From positions 1 to 41,774 of the forward strand of contig JAQBZW010000003.1 of NCBI GenBank assembly GCA_027622315.1: a stretch of DNA of 41,774 bases. Direction: 5' to 3'. Numbering within the stretch: the stretch's first letter is position 1; every line of letters begins with the position of its first letter. The notes under the pieces are model-generated. The model was given only the letters and a program-made list of their open reading frames with translations, made no database searches and was not told the origin of the DNA. The position numbers and the translations under genes are program-made. The DNA is from Chloroflexota bacterium. GTDB taxonomy: Bacteria; Chloroflexota; Dehalococcoidia; UBA2979. This document shows, one piece after another, positions 10,122 through 19,187 of this stretch.

Positions 10122-11097
10122 CCGGCTCACGCCCCCGCGAGGGATCTCCGGTCTGTCCGGCTGGGGTCGCCGTGCGTTCTCCGTGTACGACCGGGATCAC
10201 CGTTTCGATCAGCCGCCGTGTCTGTTCGACGAAGTCGGCGCCGTCCACGGCCAGTGGTCGCATGACGAACTTGGACACGCCCGCGGCGCGGTAGTCGGCG
10301 ATGCGCGCGAGGATGTCGTGCTCGTCGCCGACCGCGAGGAACTGCCGAGCGTCGCCAACCTCGGGCAGGCGCGCCATCGCGGTAGCGGAGCGCTCGACGA
10401 TCGGTTCGTCCCATGAGCCGAAGCGGAAGGGGAAGCCCGCCCCGTAGTGATCCTCGTCGATCTGACGGCCTGCGGCCGTCGCGGCAACCTTGATCGCCGC
10501 CACCACAGGCGCGACCCGATCGGGTGAAGCCACGCCGGAGATCCAGCCCGTGCCGAGCGTGGCGGTGCGGCGGATCGCCGCCCGCGAACTTCCGCCGATC
10601 CACAACGGCAGTGGCTGCCTGATCGGCAGGGGGGAGATGCGCGCGCCGCTGTACTGGAAGTGCTCGCCGGCGAAGGTCACCTCGTCGCCGCGCCAGAGTC
10701 GCGACATAATCTCGAGCATCTCATCTGAGCGCGCGCCGCGAGTCGCGGGCGAGCGGCCGGTCGTCCGCCACTCCGGGATCGCGTCGCCACCCACGCCGAA
10801 CGCCGGCAGTAGCCGTCCCTCGCTCAGGTAGTCGATGGTCGCGCACTGTTTCGCGAGTACCAGCGGGTCGCGGACCGGGAGCACGACCACGTTCATGCCG
10901 AACTGCAGACGCTCCGTGCCGCCGGCGAGCGCGGCCATCAGGCTCATCGGCTCGAGCATCGGCTGCAACGAGACGAGTCGATCCGTTTGCCAGATCGAGT
11001 CGACGTCGCCGCCCTCGCAGAGCTCGATCCACCGCCAGAACTTGCGAGAGCTCGCGAACGGATATTGCGCCAGGCCCAGACCGATGCTCACGCTCAT
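10108..11097 (-). CDS. LLM class (luciferase-like, possibly F420-dependent) oxidoreductase
   Basis: MSVSIGLGLAQYPFASSRKFWRWIELCEGGDVDSIWQTDRL...EPMSLMAALAGGTERLQFGMNVVVLPVRDPLVLAKQ. ATG at 11097 inside the over-extended ORF 10108..11769; 3' end overlaps fur by 14 bp, convergent. Confidence 0.82.
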   Translation of the reverse strand: MSVSIGLGLAQYPFASSRKFWRWIELCEGGDVDSIWQTDRLVSLQPMLEPMSLMAALAGGTERLQFGMNVVVLPVRDPLVLAKQCATIDYLSEGRLLPAFGVGGDAIPEWRTTGRSPATRGARSDEMLEIMSRLWRGDEVTFAGEHFQYSGARISPLPIRQPLPLWIGGSSRAAIRRTATLGTGWISGVASPDRVAPVVAAIKVAATAAGRQIDEDHYGAGFPFRFGSWDEPIVERSATAMARLPEVGDARQFLAVGDEHDILARIADYRAAGVSKFVMRPLAVDGADFVEQTRRLIETVIPVVHGERTATPAGQTGDPSRGREPVNRG

Positions 11098-11225
11098 CGT
11101 CGTCCCCCGTGCTTCATGCCTGCGCATCTTCGGGCATCGCGGCGCGCGCCGCGAATCCGGCCGCCGGCAGGCGGGCCAACTGCACATTGATTGAGCCGAA
11201 GCGCGGGCGTGCCTAGGCTGGATGA

Positions 11226-12683
11226 GTGCCTCCCGATCAACCGCCGTCACCGCGGAAGAAGCCCGACCCCTCCGAGGTCGATCGCAAAGCACGCCTCCGC
11301 ATCGCCGCTCAGCGTCCCGCGAAGCAGGATCCCACCGCGCGCGTCCAGAACTGGGACGAAGTCTTCTTCCTCTTCGACGAGTCGACCGCCCGCGCGGAGG
11401 CGATGCGCTGCATCCAGTGTCCTGCGGCTCCGTGTCAGCGCGCGTGTCCCGTGCACAACGACATTCCCGGCGCGTTCTGGCTGCTCGAGCAGGGTGACTT
11501 CTCCGGCGCCGCCGATGTCTTCCGTGAGACGAGCGAACTGCCGGAGATGTGCGGTCGGCTCTGCCCACAGGAGCGCCTCTGCGAGGGCCATTGCGTGGTC
11601 GGCAAGAACGCCCTGCCGGTCGCGATCGGCAAGCTCGAGACGTTTGCCACCGAGTGGCAGCGTGCGCACGGAGAGCTGCACACGCCTGCGCCGGCGCCGA
11701 GCACCGGCAAGCGCGTCGCGGTCGTTGGGACCGGTCCGGCGGGCATCGCCGCCGCGGAACGGCTGGCACACGCCGGACATGCGGTCGTGATGTTCGAGGC
11801 CTGGCCCGAGCCGGGTGGGGTGCTGCTCTACGGCATCCCCACGTTCAAGCAGAACAAGCCGGCGATCACGCGCAAGTTCGAGGAGCTGGCGGCGCTCGGT
11901 GTGGAGGTGCGCTGCGGCGTGGAGGTGGGCAGGGACCTCACGTGGGAAGCGCTCCACGCCGAATACGATGCGGTCTTCCTCGGCTTCGGCGCGCCGGTGG
12001 GCGCCGCGCTCGGCATCCCCAACGAGGATGCGCCGGGCGTACACCTCGCGACCCCGTTCCTCGTGCGCGCGAATCTCGAGCCGGCGTTGCTGGGCGACGG
12101 CTACGCCGAGCCGCTGCCGATCGTGCGCCGGGTCGTGGTCGTGGGCGGCGGTGACACATCGATGGACTGCGTGCGCTCTGCGCTTCGGCTGGGCGCCGAG
12201 CACGTCTCGCTGATCTACCGGCGCACGGAAGCCGAGATGCAGGGTCGTGCGGAAGAGCGGCAGCATGCCTCCGAAGAGGGGGTCAAGTTCCTCTATCTCA
12301 CGACGCCGCTGGAGGTGATCCTCGACGCGGACGGCCACGTGAGCGGCCTCCGCTGCCAGCGCATGCGCCTCGGCGAGCCCGACGACACCGGTCGCGCGCG
12401 GCCGCTGCCTGAGCCCGGTTCCGAGTTCGACGTCGAGGCGGACGCGATCGTGCTGGCCATCGGCTACAACGTCGACGAACGCTGGGGCGAGATCACCGCT
12501 GAACTGATGCGTGATCGCTGGGATCGCGTGGTCGTGGATCCCCAGACGATGAAGACGAATATCCCGGGTGTGTTCGCCGGCGGCGACAACGTGAACGGGG
12601 CGGATCTCGTGGTCACGGCGCTCGCCGACGGCCAGCGCGCCGCCGCCGCGATCGATGCCTATCTCGCAGGCGGCGGGTGGTAG
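11226..12683 (+). CDS. NAD(P)-dependent FAD/4Fe-4S oxidoreductase, glutamate synthase small-subunit-like
   Basis: N-terminal EAMRCIQCPAAPCQRACPVHNDIP and CGRLCPQERLCEGHCV Fe-S motifs, then VAVVGTGPAGIAAAERLAHAGHAVVMFEA and VVVVGGGDTSMDCVRSALRLGA. Confidence 0.88.
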   Translation: MPPDQPPSPRKKPDPSEVDRKARLRIAAQRPAKQDPTARVQNWDEVFFLFDESTARAEAMRCIQCPAAPCQRACPVHNDIPGAFWLLEQGDFSGAADVFRETSELPEMCGRLCPQERLCEGHCVVGKNALPVAIGKLETFATEWQRAHGELHTPAPAPSTGKRVAVVGTGPAGIAAAERLAHAGHAVVMFEAWPEPGGVLLYGIPTFKQNKPAITRKFEELAALGVEVRCGVEVGRDLTWEALHAEYDAVFLGFGAPVGAALGIPNEDAPGVHLATPFLVRANLEPALLGDGYAEPLPIVRRVVVVGGGDTSMDCVRSALRLGAEHVSLIYRRTEAEMQGRAEERQHASEEGVKFLYLTTPLEVILDADGHVSGLRCQRMRLGEPDDTGRARPLPEPGSEFDVEADAIVLAIGYNVDERWGEITAELMRDRWDRVVVDPQTMKTNIPGVFAGGDNVNGADLVVTALADGQRAAAAIDAYLAGGGW

Positions 12684-12797
12684 CAGGCACCGTCCCGCGC
12701 GCGGTGTGATCGCTTCGTCCAGCCTTTCCCCGCTGTTACACTCAGTTCCCGGACGACATGGCCCGCGCGGGTCTGGCGCAGGGGGACGGGGGCGCGC

Positions 12798-13241
12798 ATG
12801 GCGATCGCGGTTGGTCAGGACGCTCCGGATTTCACGCTCCGCGACGAGAACGCTCAGGGCGTCGCGCTCTCCTCATTCCGCGGCTCGCCGGTGGTGCTCG
12901 TCTTCTACGCCTTCGACTTCTCCGGGATCTGCACCGCGGAGCACTGCGACATCCGAGACAACTACTCGTCGTGGATGGACCACGGCGCGAAAGTGTTCGG
13001 CATCAGCCGCGATAGCGTCTTCGCGCACAAGGCCTTCAAGGAGCGCGAGGGCTTCCAGCACTCTTTGCTCGCCGACGTCACAGGCGAGGTCGCGACGAAG
13101 TACGACACGTGGAACGCGGCCGTCGGTGCCGCCGAGCGCGCGACTATCGTGATCGATCGCGACGGCAAGGTCGCCTACTACACCAAGAACGCCATCCCCA
13201 ACGCTCGCGACCACTCCGAGGTGGCGCAGCACATCAAGTAG
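12798..13241 (+). CDS. Peroxiredoxin (AhpC/TSA family)
   Basis: GQDAPDFTLRDENAQGVALSSFRGSPVVLVFYAFDFSGICTAEHCDIRDNY; peroxidatic Cys in the SGICTAE motif. Confidence 0.87.
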   Translation: MAIAVGQDAPDFTLRDENAQGVALSSFRGSPVVLVFYAFDFSGICTAEHCDIRDNYSSWMDHGAKVFGISRDSVFAHKAFKEREGFQHSLLADVTGEVATKYDTWNAAVGAAERATIVIDRDGKVAYYTKNAIPNARDHSEVAQHIK

Positions 13242-13249
13242 GTGCCGTG

Positions 13250-13660
13250 ATGCAGAAGCTCACGACCACGCCCGACGGCGACTACTGCCCGGTCCGCGCC
13301 ACGCTGGCGCTGGTGGGCCAGAAGTGGGTGCCGCAGATCATCTACGAGTTGATCGACGGAAAATTGCGGTTCAACGAGCTCGCGTCCGGCGTGGGCGGAT
13401 GTAACTCGCGCACGCTGCGCGATCGCCTGAAGGTGCTCGAGGAGCTCGGCATCGTCTCGCGCCACATCATCGCCACCATGCCGCCGTGGGTGGAGTACGA
13501 GCTGACCGAGCGCGGCACCGAGCTCGCCCAGGCCCTGCAGCCGCTCGCCCGCTGGGGGCGCCTGCACCTCAGCGAGGGGCTACCGGGAGCAGTGGGCGTC
13601 GACGGGCACACCGGCGGCGCAACGGCACCCGCGGTGGCAGCGACCGTCGAAACCCGGTGA
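13250..13660 (+). CDS. HxlR-family winged-helix transcriptional regulator
   Basis: YCPVRATLALVGQKWVPQIIYELIDGKLRFNELASGVGGCNSRTLRDRLKVLEELGIVSR; ATG at 13250 inside ORF 13109..13660. Confidence 0.88.
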   Translation: MQKLTTTPDGDYCPVRATLALVGQKWVPQIIYELIDGKLRFNELASGVGGCNSRTLRDRLKVLEELGIVSRHIIATMPPWVEYELTERGTELAQALQPLARWGRLHLSEGLPGAVGVDGHTGGATAPAVAATVETR

Positions 13661-14094
13661 GCGCCTCAACGCCAAAGCTCTCGCTCGATCGGCTCCAGCG
13701 CGGCGATCACCTCCCGTCGTTCACGCTCCGCGTGACGAGTCGCGACGTGCGTGACTACCTCGCAGCGACGGGGGAGTCGCCCGATCTCTGGACCCACCAG
13801 GTGCCACCGCTCGCGCTCGGCGCGTTTGCGCTTGCCGGACTGATGGAGCGCGTGGAGCTTCCGGCCGGACTGGTGCACACCGGGCAGGAGTATGCATTCG
13901 CGCACCCCGTACGGCACGACGCAGCGGTGGAGGTGCGCATCCGCGTGGCTTCGCGCTCCGAACGCCGGGGCGCGGTGATCACTGCGCTCGAAAGTGAGTG
14001 GCACTCCGGCGACACGCTCGTGGGCAGCGCACGTACGACGGTGCTGGTCGCTCCGCCCGGCGCGGAGGATCCGGGCGCCGGCGGCGACGCGTGA
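13657..14094 (+). CDS. MaoC-like hotdog protein lacking an evident catalytic motif
   Basis: GTG start overlaps the HxlR stop (GTGA). LSLDRLQRGDHLPSFTLRVTSRDVRDYLAATGE resembles the MaoC/FAS1A N-terminal hotdog. Confidence 0.65.
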   Translation: MSASTPKLSLDRLQRGDHLPSFTLRVTSRDVRDYLAATGESPDLWTHQVPPLALGAFALAGLMERVELPAGLVHTGQEYAFAHPVRHDAAVEVRIRVASRSERRGAVITALESEWHSGDTLVGSARTTVLVAPPGAEDPGAGGDA

Positions 14095-14489
14095 GCACGG
14101 AGGCGAGCGAGGCGCCGGCGGTCGCACCGGTGAGCCGGTTGATCGACCAGGCACGGGTGGATGCGTATGCCACCGCCGCGCGTGATCACAACCCGATCCA
14201 TCGCGTGGGCGCGGAAGCGAGCGCGAGCCAGTTCGGACGCCCGATCGCACACGGCATGCTCGTGCTCGCGCTCGTGTCGGAGGCGATGGCCGCCGCGTTC
14301 GGCGAGCGCTGGGCGCGCGGCGGCACGCTCAAGGTGCGCTGGCGCGCCCCGGCGATCCCGCCGGTGACGGTGACCGCGCGCGCGACGGCGCGTGCCGTCA
14401 CGGACGGCCTCGCGAGCTACGACGTCGTCTGCGAGACCGAGAGCGGCGAGCCACTGCTCACGGGCACGGCCACCGCGCCGCTGGCCTGA
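14091..14489 (+). CDS. MaoC-family dehydratase/hydratase
   Basis: GTG start overlaps the preceding stop (GTGA). ATAARDHNPIHRVGAEASASQFGRPIAHGMLVLALVSEAM contains the D-x4-H hydratase motif. Confidence 0.8.
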   Translation: MSTEASEAPAVAPVSRLIDQARVDAYATAARDHNPIHRVGAEASASQFGRPIAHGMLVLALVSEAMAAAFGERWARGGTLKVRWRAPAIPPVTVTARATARAVTDGLASYDVVCETESGEPLLTGTATAPLA

Positions 14490-14497
14490 GGCGTCCC

Positions 14498-14971
14498 GTG
14501 TCCGAGGCCTTCGATCCACGCATGTACGAGCACTTCTGCTACGCGTGCGGTCGCCACAACCCACTCGGCCTGCAGATGCGCTTCGAGCGCGACGGTGACG
14601 GCGTGCTTGCGCGCTACACGCCGCGCGTCGAGGACAGCGGCTTCCCGGGCGTTCTCCACGGCGGCGTGCTCGTCACCCTGCTCGACGAGGCGATGGCCTG
14701 GGCGATGTACGCGCGCGCTGAGACGCTCGGCGTGACGGCGACGATGGAGACGCGCTACCGGCGTCCCGCGCTCCTCGACGAGGAGCTGACCGTGCGCGCG
14801 CGCGTGACGCGCGCGCGCGGGCGCCGGCTCGCAGTCGAGGCCACGCTCGATGCCCCCGCCGGCGAACGCGTCGCCGAGGCGAGCGCGCTGTTCCTCCGGC
14901 TGCCGCCGGAGCGCGACGCCGAGATCCGGCGCGCGATTGGATGGACCGTGACCCCACCCGCGCCAGAGTGA
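14498..14971 (+). CDS. PaaI/hotdog-fold thioesterase
   Basis: CYACGRHNPLGLQMRFERDGDG...GFPGVLHGGVLVTLLDEAMAWAM; HGG..TLLDEA is the PaaI-type thioesterase signature. Confidence 0.85.
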   Translation: MSEAFDPRMYEHFCYACGRHNPLGLQMRFERDGDGVLARYTPRVEDSGFPGVLHGGVLVTLLDEAMAWAMYARAETLGVTATMETRYRRPALLDEELTVRARVTRARGRRLAVEATLDAPAGERVAEASALFLRLPPERDAEIRRAIGWTVTPPAPE

Positions 14972-15051
14972 CCTGACGGTGACGCCCGCCGATCGAGGGC
15001 CGCACCCGCGTTCGAGTGCGCGCGCGTGACGGCCCGCGGCCATGCGCAGCG

Positions 15052-16437
15052 TCAGGAGCGAGCCGCGCTTGCGGCGGACGCGCCGGGGCGTACGAGGGTT
15101 TCGCGTGCGCCGACGAGGAAGAAGAGCGAGGCCGCCCCGATCAGCAGCGCGTTCGCACCGAAGCCCCAGCCGAACGAGGTCGCGTCGGCCAGCGCGCCGA
15201 GCAGCGGCGGGCCGATCAAGAATCCGATGTCGCCCGACGAGCGATAGAGCCCCATCGCCAGGCCACGCAGCTCCGGCGGCGCGATGTCGGCGGCGTACGC
15301 CGCCGGGGCCGGGCCTGCTACGCCCGTGCCCGCAGCGAGCACGACCGCGCCGGCAAGGAACAACACGGTGCCGTTCGCGTATGCCAGCATCAGCAGCGCG
15401 ACCGCGACGAGCAGCCCGCTCGGCACGATCGCCGCCTTGCGGCCGAAGCGGTCCGCGATCACCGCCGCGGGCACGATCAGCAGCAGGTTCACGAGGGACA
15501 TCATCGTGAAGACGGCGCCGAGCGCCCCCGCCGACATGCCGAGCCGCGCCGACGCCATGACCGGCAAGAGCGTCTGTCGCGAGGCGGTCCGCGTGAAGAA
15601 CACGGACATCGTCACGCACGAGACCGCGAGGAAGTCGCGCGAGCGCATCATCGTGATCCATGCGCGCTCCGGTCGGCGCGCCGGCAGTCCGTCGGCGTGC
15701 TCGGGACGGACGGACGCGTGGTGTGCCCCTTCGCCCGCGGTCTCGGGACCGGCCTGCGCACCGACAGCCGCGACTTCGCCATGCTCCGGTGCTACGACGC
15801 CGGCCTCTCCGCTGATCGCGCGGCGGGTCTCCGGCAGCCGCGAATACGAGTAGAACACCGCGCTGAACGCGGCAGCGCCGACGACGAAGAAGGGGGCGCG
15901 CAGTCCCCACAGCTCGGCGACCACGCCACCGATCGCCGGGCCCACTGACGTGCCGAGCAGCAGGGCGCCCTGGTTCGTGCCGATGAAGCGAGCGCGGTTG
16001 GCGGGTGTGGAGATGTCCGCGAGGTAGGTCTGTGCGCCCGTCATGTACATGGCAGATCCGGCGCCTGCGACAAAGCGCCAGGCAAGCAATTCGCCGATGT
16101 TCCCGGAGAACCCGGAGCCGATCATGCCGAGCGCGGTGACCAGCGGACCGCCGACGAGCAACAGGCGACGGCCGTAGCGGTCCGAGGCCACCCCCAGCGG
16201 CACATTGAGCAGCAGTCGGGCGAGGGCAAAGGAGGAGAGCGTGAGCCCGATCGCCGCTGTGCCCACGCCGAACTCGCGTGCGAAGAGCGGGAGGATCGGG
16301 CTGATCACGCCTTGACCGGCCATGATCAGCACCGTCGAGATGCAGATCATGAGCAGTTGCTCTTGCTCGCGCAGCGGCGCGAGCGCGCGGGCTGCCGCCT
16401 GGACGGGTGATCGCAGAGGCGACCGGCGGCGCGTCAT
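15052..16437 (-). CDS. MFS transporter
   Basis: About 12 TM segments; LGVASDRYGRRLLLVGGPLV and AAVIADRFGRKAAIVPSGLL are MFS loop motifs. Confidence 0.87.
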   Translation of the reverse strand: MTRRRSPLRSPVQAAARALAPLREQEQLLMICISTVLIMAGQGVISPILPLFAREFGVGTAAIGLTLSSFALARLLLNVPLGVASDRYGRRLLLVGGPLVTALGMIGSGFSGNIGELLAWRFVAGAGSAMYMTGAQTYLADISTPANRARFIGTNQGALLLGTSVGPAIGGVVAELWGLRAPFFVVGAAAFSAVFYSYSRLPETRRAISGEAGVVAPEHGEVAAVGAQAGPETAGEGAHHASVRPEHADGLPARRPERAWITMMRSRDFLAVSCVTMSVFFTRTASRQTLLPVMASARLGMSAGALGAVFTMMSLVNLLLIVPAAVIADRFGRKAAIVPSGLLVAVALLMLAYANGTVLFLAGAVVLAAGTGVAGPAPAAYAADIAPPELRGLAMGLYRSSGDIGFLIGPPLLGALADATSFGWGFGANALLIGAASLFFLVGARETLVRPGASAASAARS

Positions 16438-16461
16438 CGGTCGCGCGTCAGCGGTTCGCGG

Positions 16462-17589
16462 TCACGCGGGGGCGCCGAGCAGCTCCTCGACCGGTCGGTA
16501 CGGTCGGCCCAGCGAGGTGGCGACGCCCGGATGGGTGATCTGCCCGCGGTAGACGTTGACGCCGCGGCGCAATGCGGCGTCCTGGCGAATCGCCGCGTCC
16601 ACGCTGCCGCTGTTGGCGACCTTGAGGATGTACGGCAGCGTGAGCCCAGTGAGCGCGCGTGAGGACGTGCGCGGCACGGCGCCCGGCATGTTCGGCACCG
16701 CGTAGTGCACGACGCCCTCTTCGACGTAGATCGGGTGCACGTGATCGATGGGCCGTGTCGTCTCGACGCACCCGCCCTGGTCGACGGCAACGTCGACGAT
16801 CATTGCCCCCGGCCCCATCGAGCGGACCATTTCGCGCGTGACCACCACCGGCGCGCGCCGGCCCTCCACCAGCACCGCCCCGATCAGGAGATCGGCGGTC
16901 GCCACCGCGGACGCGATCGCCTGTGGCGATGCGAGCCGTGTCTCCACGCGGCCGGCGTAGAGCTCCTCCAACGCGCGTAGCTGGCTCTCGTCGATCGAGA
17001 TCACGGTCACGCGCGCGCCGAAGCCGACGGCGGCGCGACAGGAGTTCTTGCCGACATTGCCAGAGCCCACGATCACCACGTGCGCGGGCGGCACGCCCGG
17101 GAGGCCGCCGAGCAGCATGCCGCGGCGGGGCCCCGGCCGCTTGAGGAAGTGCGCTCCGATCTCGACCGCCATGCGGCCGGCGATTTCGGACATGGGCGCG
17201 AGCAAGGGCAGGAAGCCGTCATCCTGCTCCACCGTCTCGTAGCCGATGGCGACGCACTTCGAGGCGATGATGGCGTCTGCGACCGCGGGTGCGGCCGCGA
17301 GGTGGAGGTAGGTGAACAGCACCTGGCCCTCGCGCAGCAGCCCGTACTCGGACGGCTGTGGCTCCTTGACCTCGCACATGAGGTCCGCGCGGGCGTAGAC
17401 CTCGGCCGGGGTGGGGAGCACCTCGGCGCGGGCGGCGCGGTACTCCTCGTCGCTGTAGTTCGATCCCTCGCCGGCGCCCTGCTCGATCACGACACGATGG
17501 CCGGCCGCGATCACGTCGTGTACCCCGTCCGGGGTGAGCGCGACGCGGTATTCCTCCGTCTTCGTCTCCTTGACGGTGCCGACGATCAC
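16462..17589 (-). CDS. ald: Alanine dehydrogenase
   Basis: MIVGTVKETKTEEYRVALTPDGVHDVIAAGHRVVIEQGAGEGSNYSDEEY...VVIVGSGNVGKNSCRAAVGFGARVTVISID...MVVDVAVDQGG-like segment. Confidence 0.93.
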   Translation of the reverse strand: MIVGTVKETKTEEYRVALTPDGVHDVIAAGHRVVIEQGAGEGSNYSDEEYRAARAEVLPTPAEVYARADLMCEVKEPQPSEYGLLREGQVLFTYLHLAAAPAVADAIIASKCVAIGYETVEQDDGFLPLLAPMSEIAGRMAVEIGAHFLKRPGPRRGMLLGGLPGVPPAHVVIVGSGNVGKNSCRAAVGFGARVTVISIDESQLRALEELYAGRVETRLASPQAIASAVATADLLIGAVLVEGRRAPVVVTREMVRSMGPGAMIVDVAVDQGGCVETTRPIDHVHPIYVEEGVVHYAVPNMPGAVPRTSSRALTGLTLPYILKVANSGSVDAAIRQDAALRRGVNVYRGQITHPGVATSLGRPYRPVEELLGAPA

Positions 17590-18491
17590 GCGGGCCGCTC
17601 TAGTACGTCACCGGCCTGCAGCACCTCGCTCGCCGCGACCTTGCGGCCGTCTTCGGGCTGCACGCGGCCGACGGTGATCGTGCCGCCGACCGCGGCGATC
17701 TCGGCCTTGCTGTCCACGATCGAGACCACGGTGCCGGGCGCCTCGCTCGGCGCGCCGGGCTGGAACGTCGCATCGAAGAGTCGCACGCCGGTGCCGCGAA
17801 CCACGCTCGACGCGCCCGGCTGGGGATCGCAACCGCGGATCAAGTTGAAGACGACCTGCCCGTGGTGGTTCCAGTCGATACGCGCGTGCTCCGGACCGCA
17901 GGGTGCCTCGTACGTCCCCAGCGAGTGGTCCTGTGCCTCTCGCGGCGCCGTGCCTTCGCGCACCATGCGCGTCGCCTCGACGAGTGCCTCCACGCCCATC
18001 GGGTAGAGCCGATCGAAGTAGATGGTGCCCACGGTGTCGGTGGGCCGGAGCTCGACTTCGCGCTTGAGCAGGATCGGGCCGGTGTCGATGCCTTCGTCCA
18101 CCCAGAAGATCGTGAGCCCCGTCGTCTGTTCGCCGGCGATGATCGGCCAGTTCATCGCGGTCCGGCCGCGGTGGAGCGGCAGCAGCGACGGGTGGTACTG
18201 GATGGCACCATGCGTCGCGGCCTCGAGCACACGTTTACGCACGATGTCCGTGACGAACGCAAAGACCAGCAGTTCCGGCTTGAGCGCGAGGTATTGCTCG
18301 AACGGTCCGTCCTGCCGCAGCGCCGGCGTCTCGATCACGGGCAGCCCGGCTTCGCCCGCCGCCTCGAAGAGCGGGTCGGGACGTGATCCCGGCCGCGGCG
18401 TTGAGACGGCGACGACGTCCTCGCCGGCCTCACGCAGGGCGTTGAGGACGTCACGGCCGAAGGCCGCCTGTCCGAAGAGCACGATGCGCAT
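17586..18491 (-). CDS. Formyltransferase-family protein resembling the hydrolase domain of 10-formyl-THF dehydrogenase
   Basis: HGAIQYHPSLLPLHRGRTAMNWPIIAGEQTTGLTIFWVDEGIDTGPILLKREVELRPTDTVGTIY. ATG at 18491 inside ORF 17586..18527; 4-bp overlap with ald. Confidence 0.82.
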   Translation of the reverse strand: MRIVLFGQAAFGRDVLNALREAGEDVVAVSTPRPGSRPDPLFEAAGEAGLPVIETPALRQDGPFEQYLALKPELLVFAFVTDIVRKRVLEAATHGAIQYHPSLLPLHRGRTAMNWPIIAGEQTTGLTIFWVDEGIDTGPILLKREVELRPTDTVGTIYFDRLYPMGVEALVEATRMVREGTAPREAQDHSLGTYEAPCGPEHARIDWNHHGQVVFNLIRGCDPQPGASSVVRGTGVRLFDATFQPGAPSEAPGTVVSIVDSKAEIAAVGGTITVGRVQPEDGRKVAASEVLQAGDVLERPA

Positions 18492-18763
18492 GTAGCAGTC
18501 CTCACTGGTGCGGCGACGCGGCCCCATGGGGCGTCGGCGGGCGGCTGGCGCGGCCCAGTATAGGCGGGGGCGATCTGCGCGCTATACGGCGCGACGGGCG
18601 CCGAGACCCTGCCGTGTGCACGGGCGTTCGCGCCTAAAAATGCGGTCGCGGTATCCTTCCCGCCGTGCGCCGCGGGACCGTCCGCCGCGGGTTCGCACGC
18701 GGGCGACTACGATGCGCGCGGTTGCGGGAACTGCCACCGGGGCGAAGGGCAAGGGGGGATCGC

Positions 18764-19183
18764 ATGGCAACCCAGACACGACGGACGGCGCCGCTTGCGG
18801 TGGTGCGGGATGCGCTGACGTCGCAGAACGAGCGCAACCTCGAGCACTTCCGCGAACTGTGCACGCCGGGCTTCACCGGGCACGTCGGGGGCGCGAATGA
18901 GGACCTGAGCGCGTTCATCATGCGCCTGGGCAACCTGCTGGCCGCCTTCCCAGACGCGCGTGTCGAGGTGGAAGACGGGTTCACCGAGGGCACGAAGGTC
19001 GTCGCGCGCTACCGCATGACCGGCACCCACTGCGCCCGCTTCCACGGAATTCCGCGCACGGGGGCGAAGGTGAGCATTCCCGGCGCGTTCATCGCGCGCG
19101 TCCAGAACGGCCGCATCGCCGAAGCGTGGAACTACCTCGACCTCGAAGACCTGCGCGCGCAGCTGGGCGTGCAGTCGATCTAG
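18764..19183 (+). CDS. SnoaL-like / ester cyclase family protein
   Basis: VVRDALTSQNERNLEHFRELCTPGFTGHVGG...AFPDARVEVEDGFTEGTKVVARYRMTGTH...NGRIAEAWNYLD. ATG at 18764 preceded by AAGGGGGGAT. Confidence 0.78.
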   Translation: MATQTRRTAPLAVVRDALTSQNERNLEHFRELCTPGFTGHVGGANEDLSAFIMRLGNLLAAFPDARVEVEDGFTEGTKVVARYRMTGTHCARFHGIPRTGAKVSIPGAFIARVQNGRIAEAWNYLDLEDLRAQLGVQSI

Positions 19184-19187
19184 CGGC

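Noticed and set aside
10108-11769. 553-aa N-terminally extended LLM oxidoreductase
   Set aside because: The first ~224 residues are low-complexity shadow sequence antisense to the neighbouring oxidoreductase gene; homology begins at MSVSIGLGLAQYPF (start 11097).
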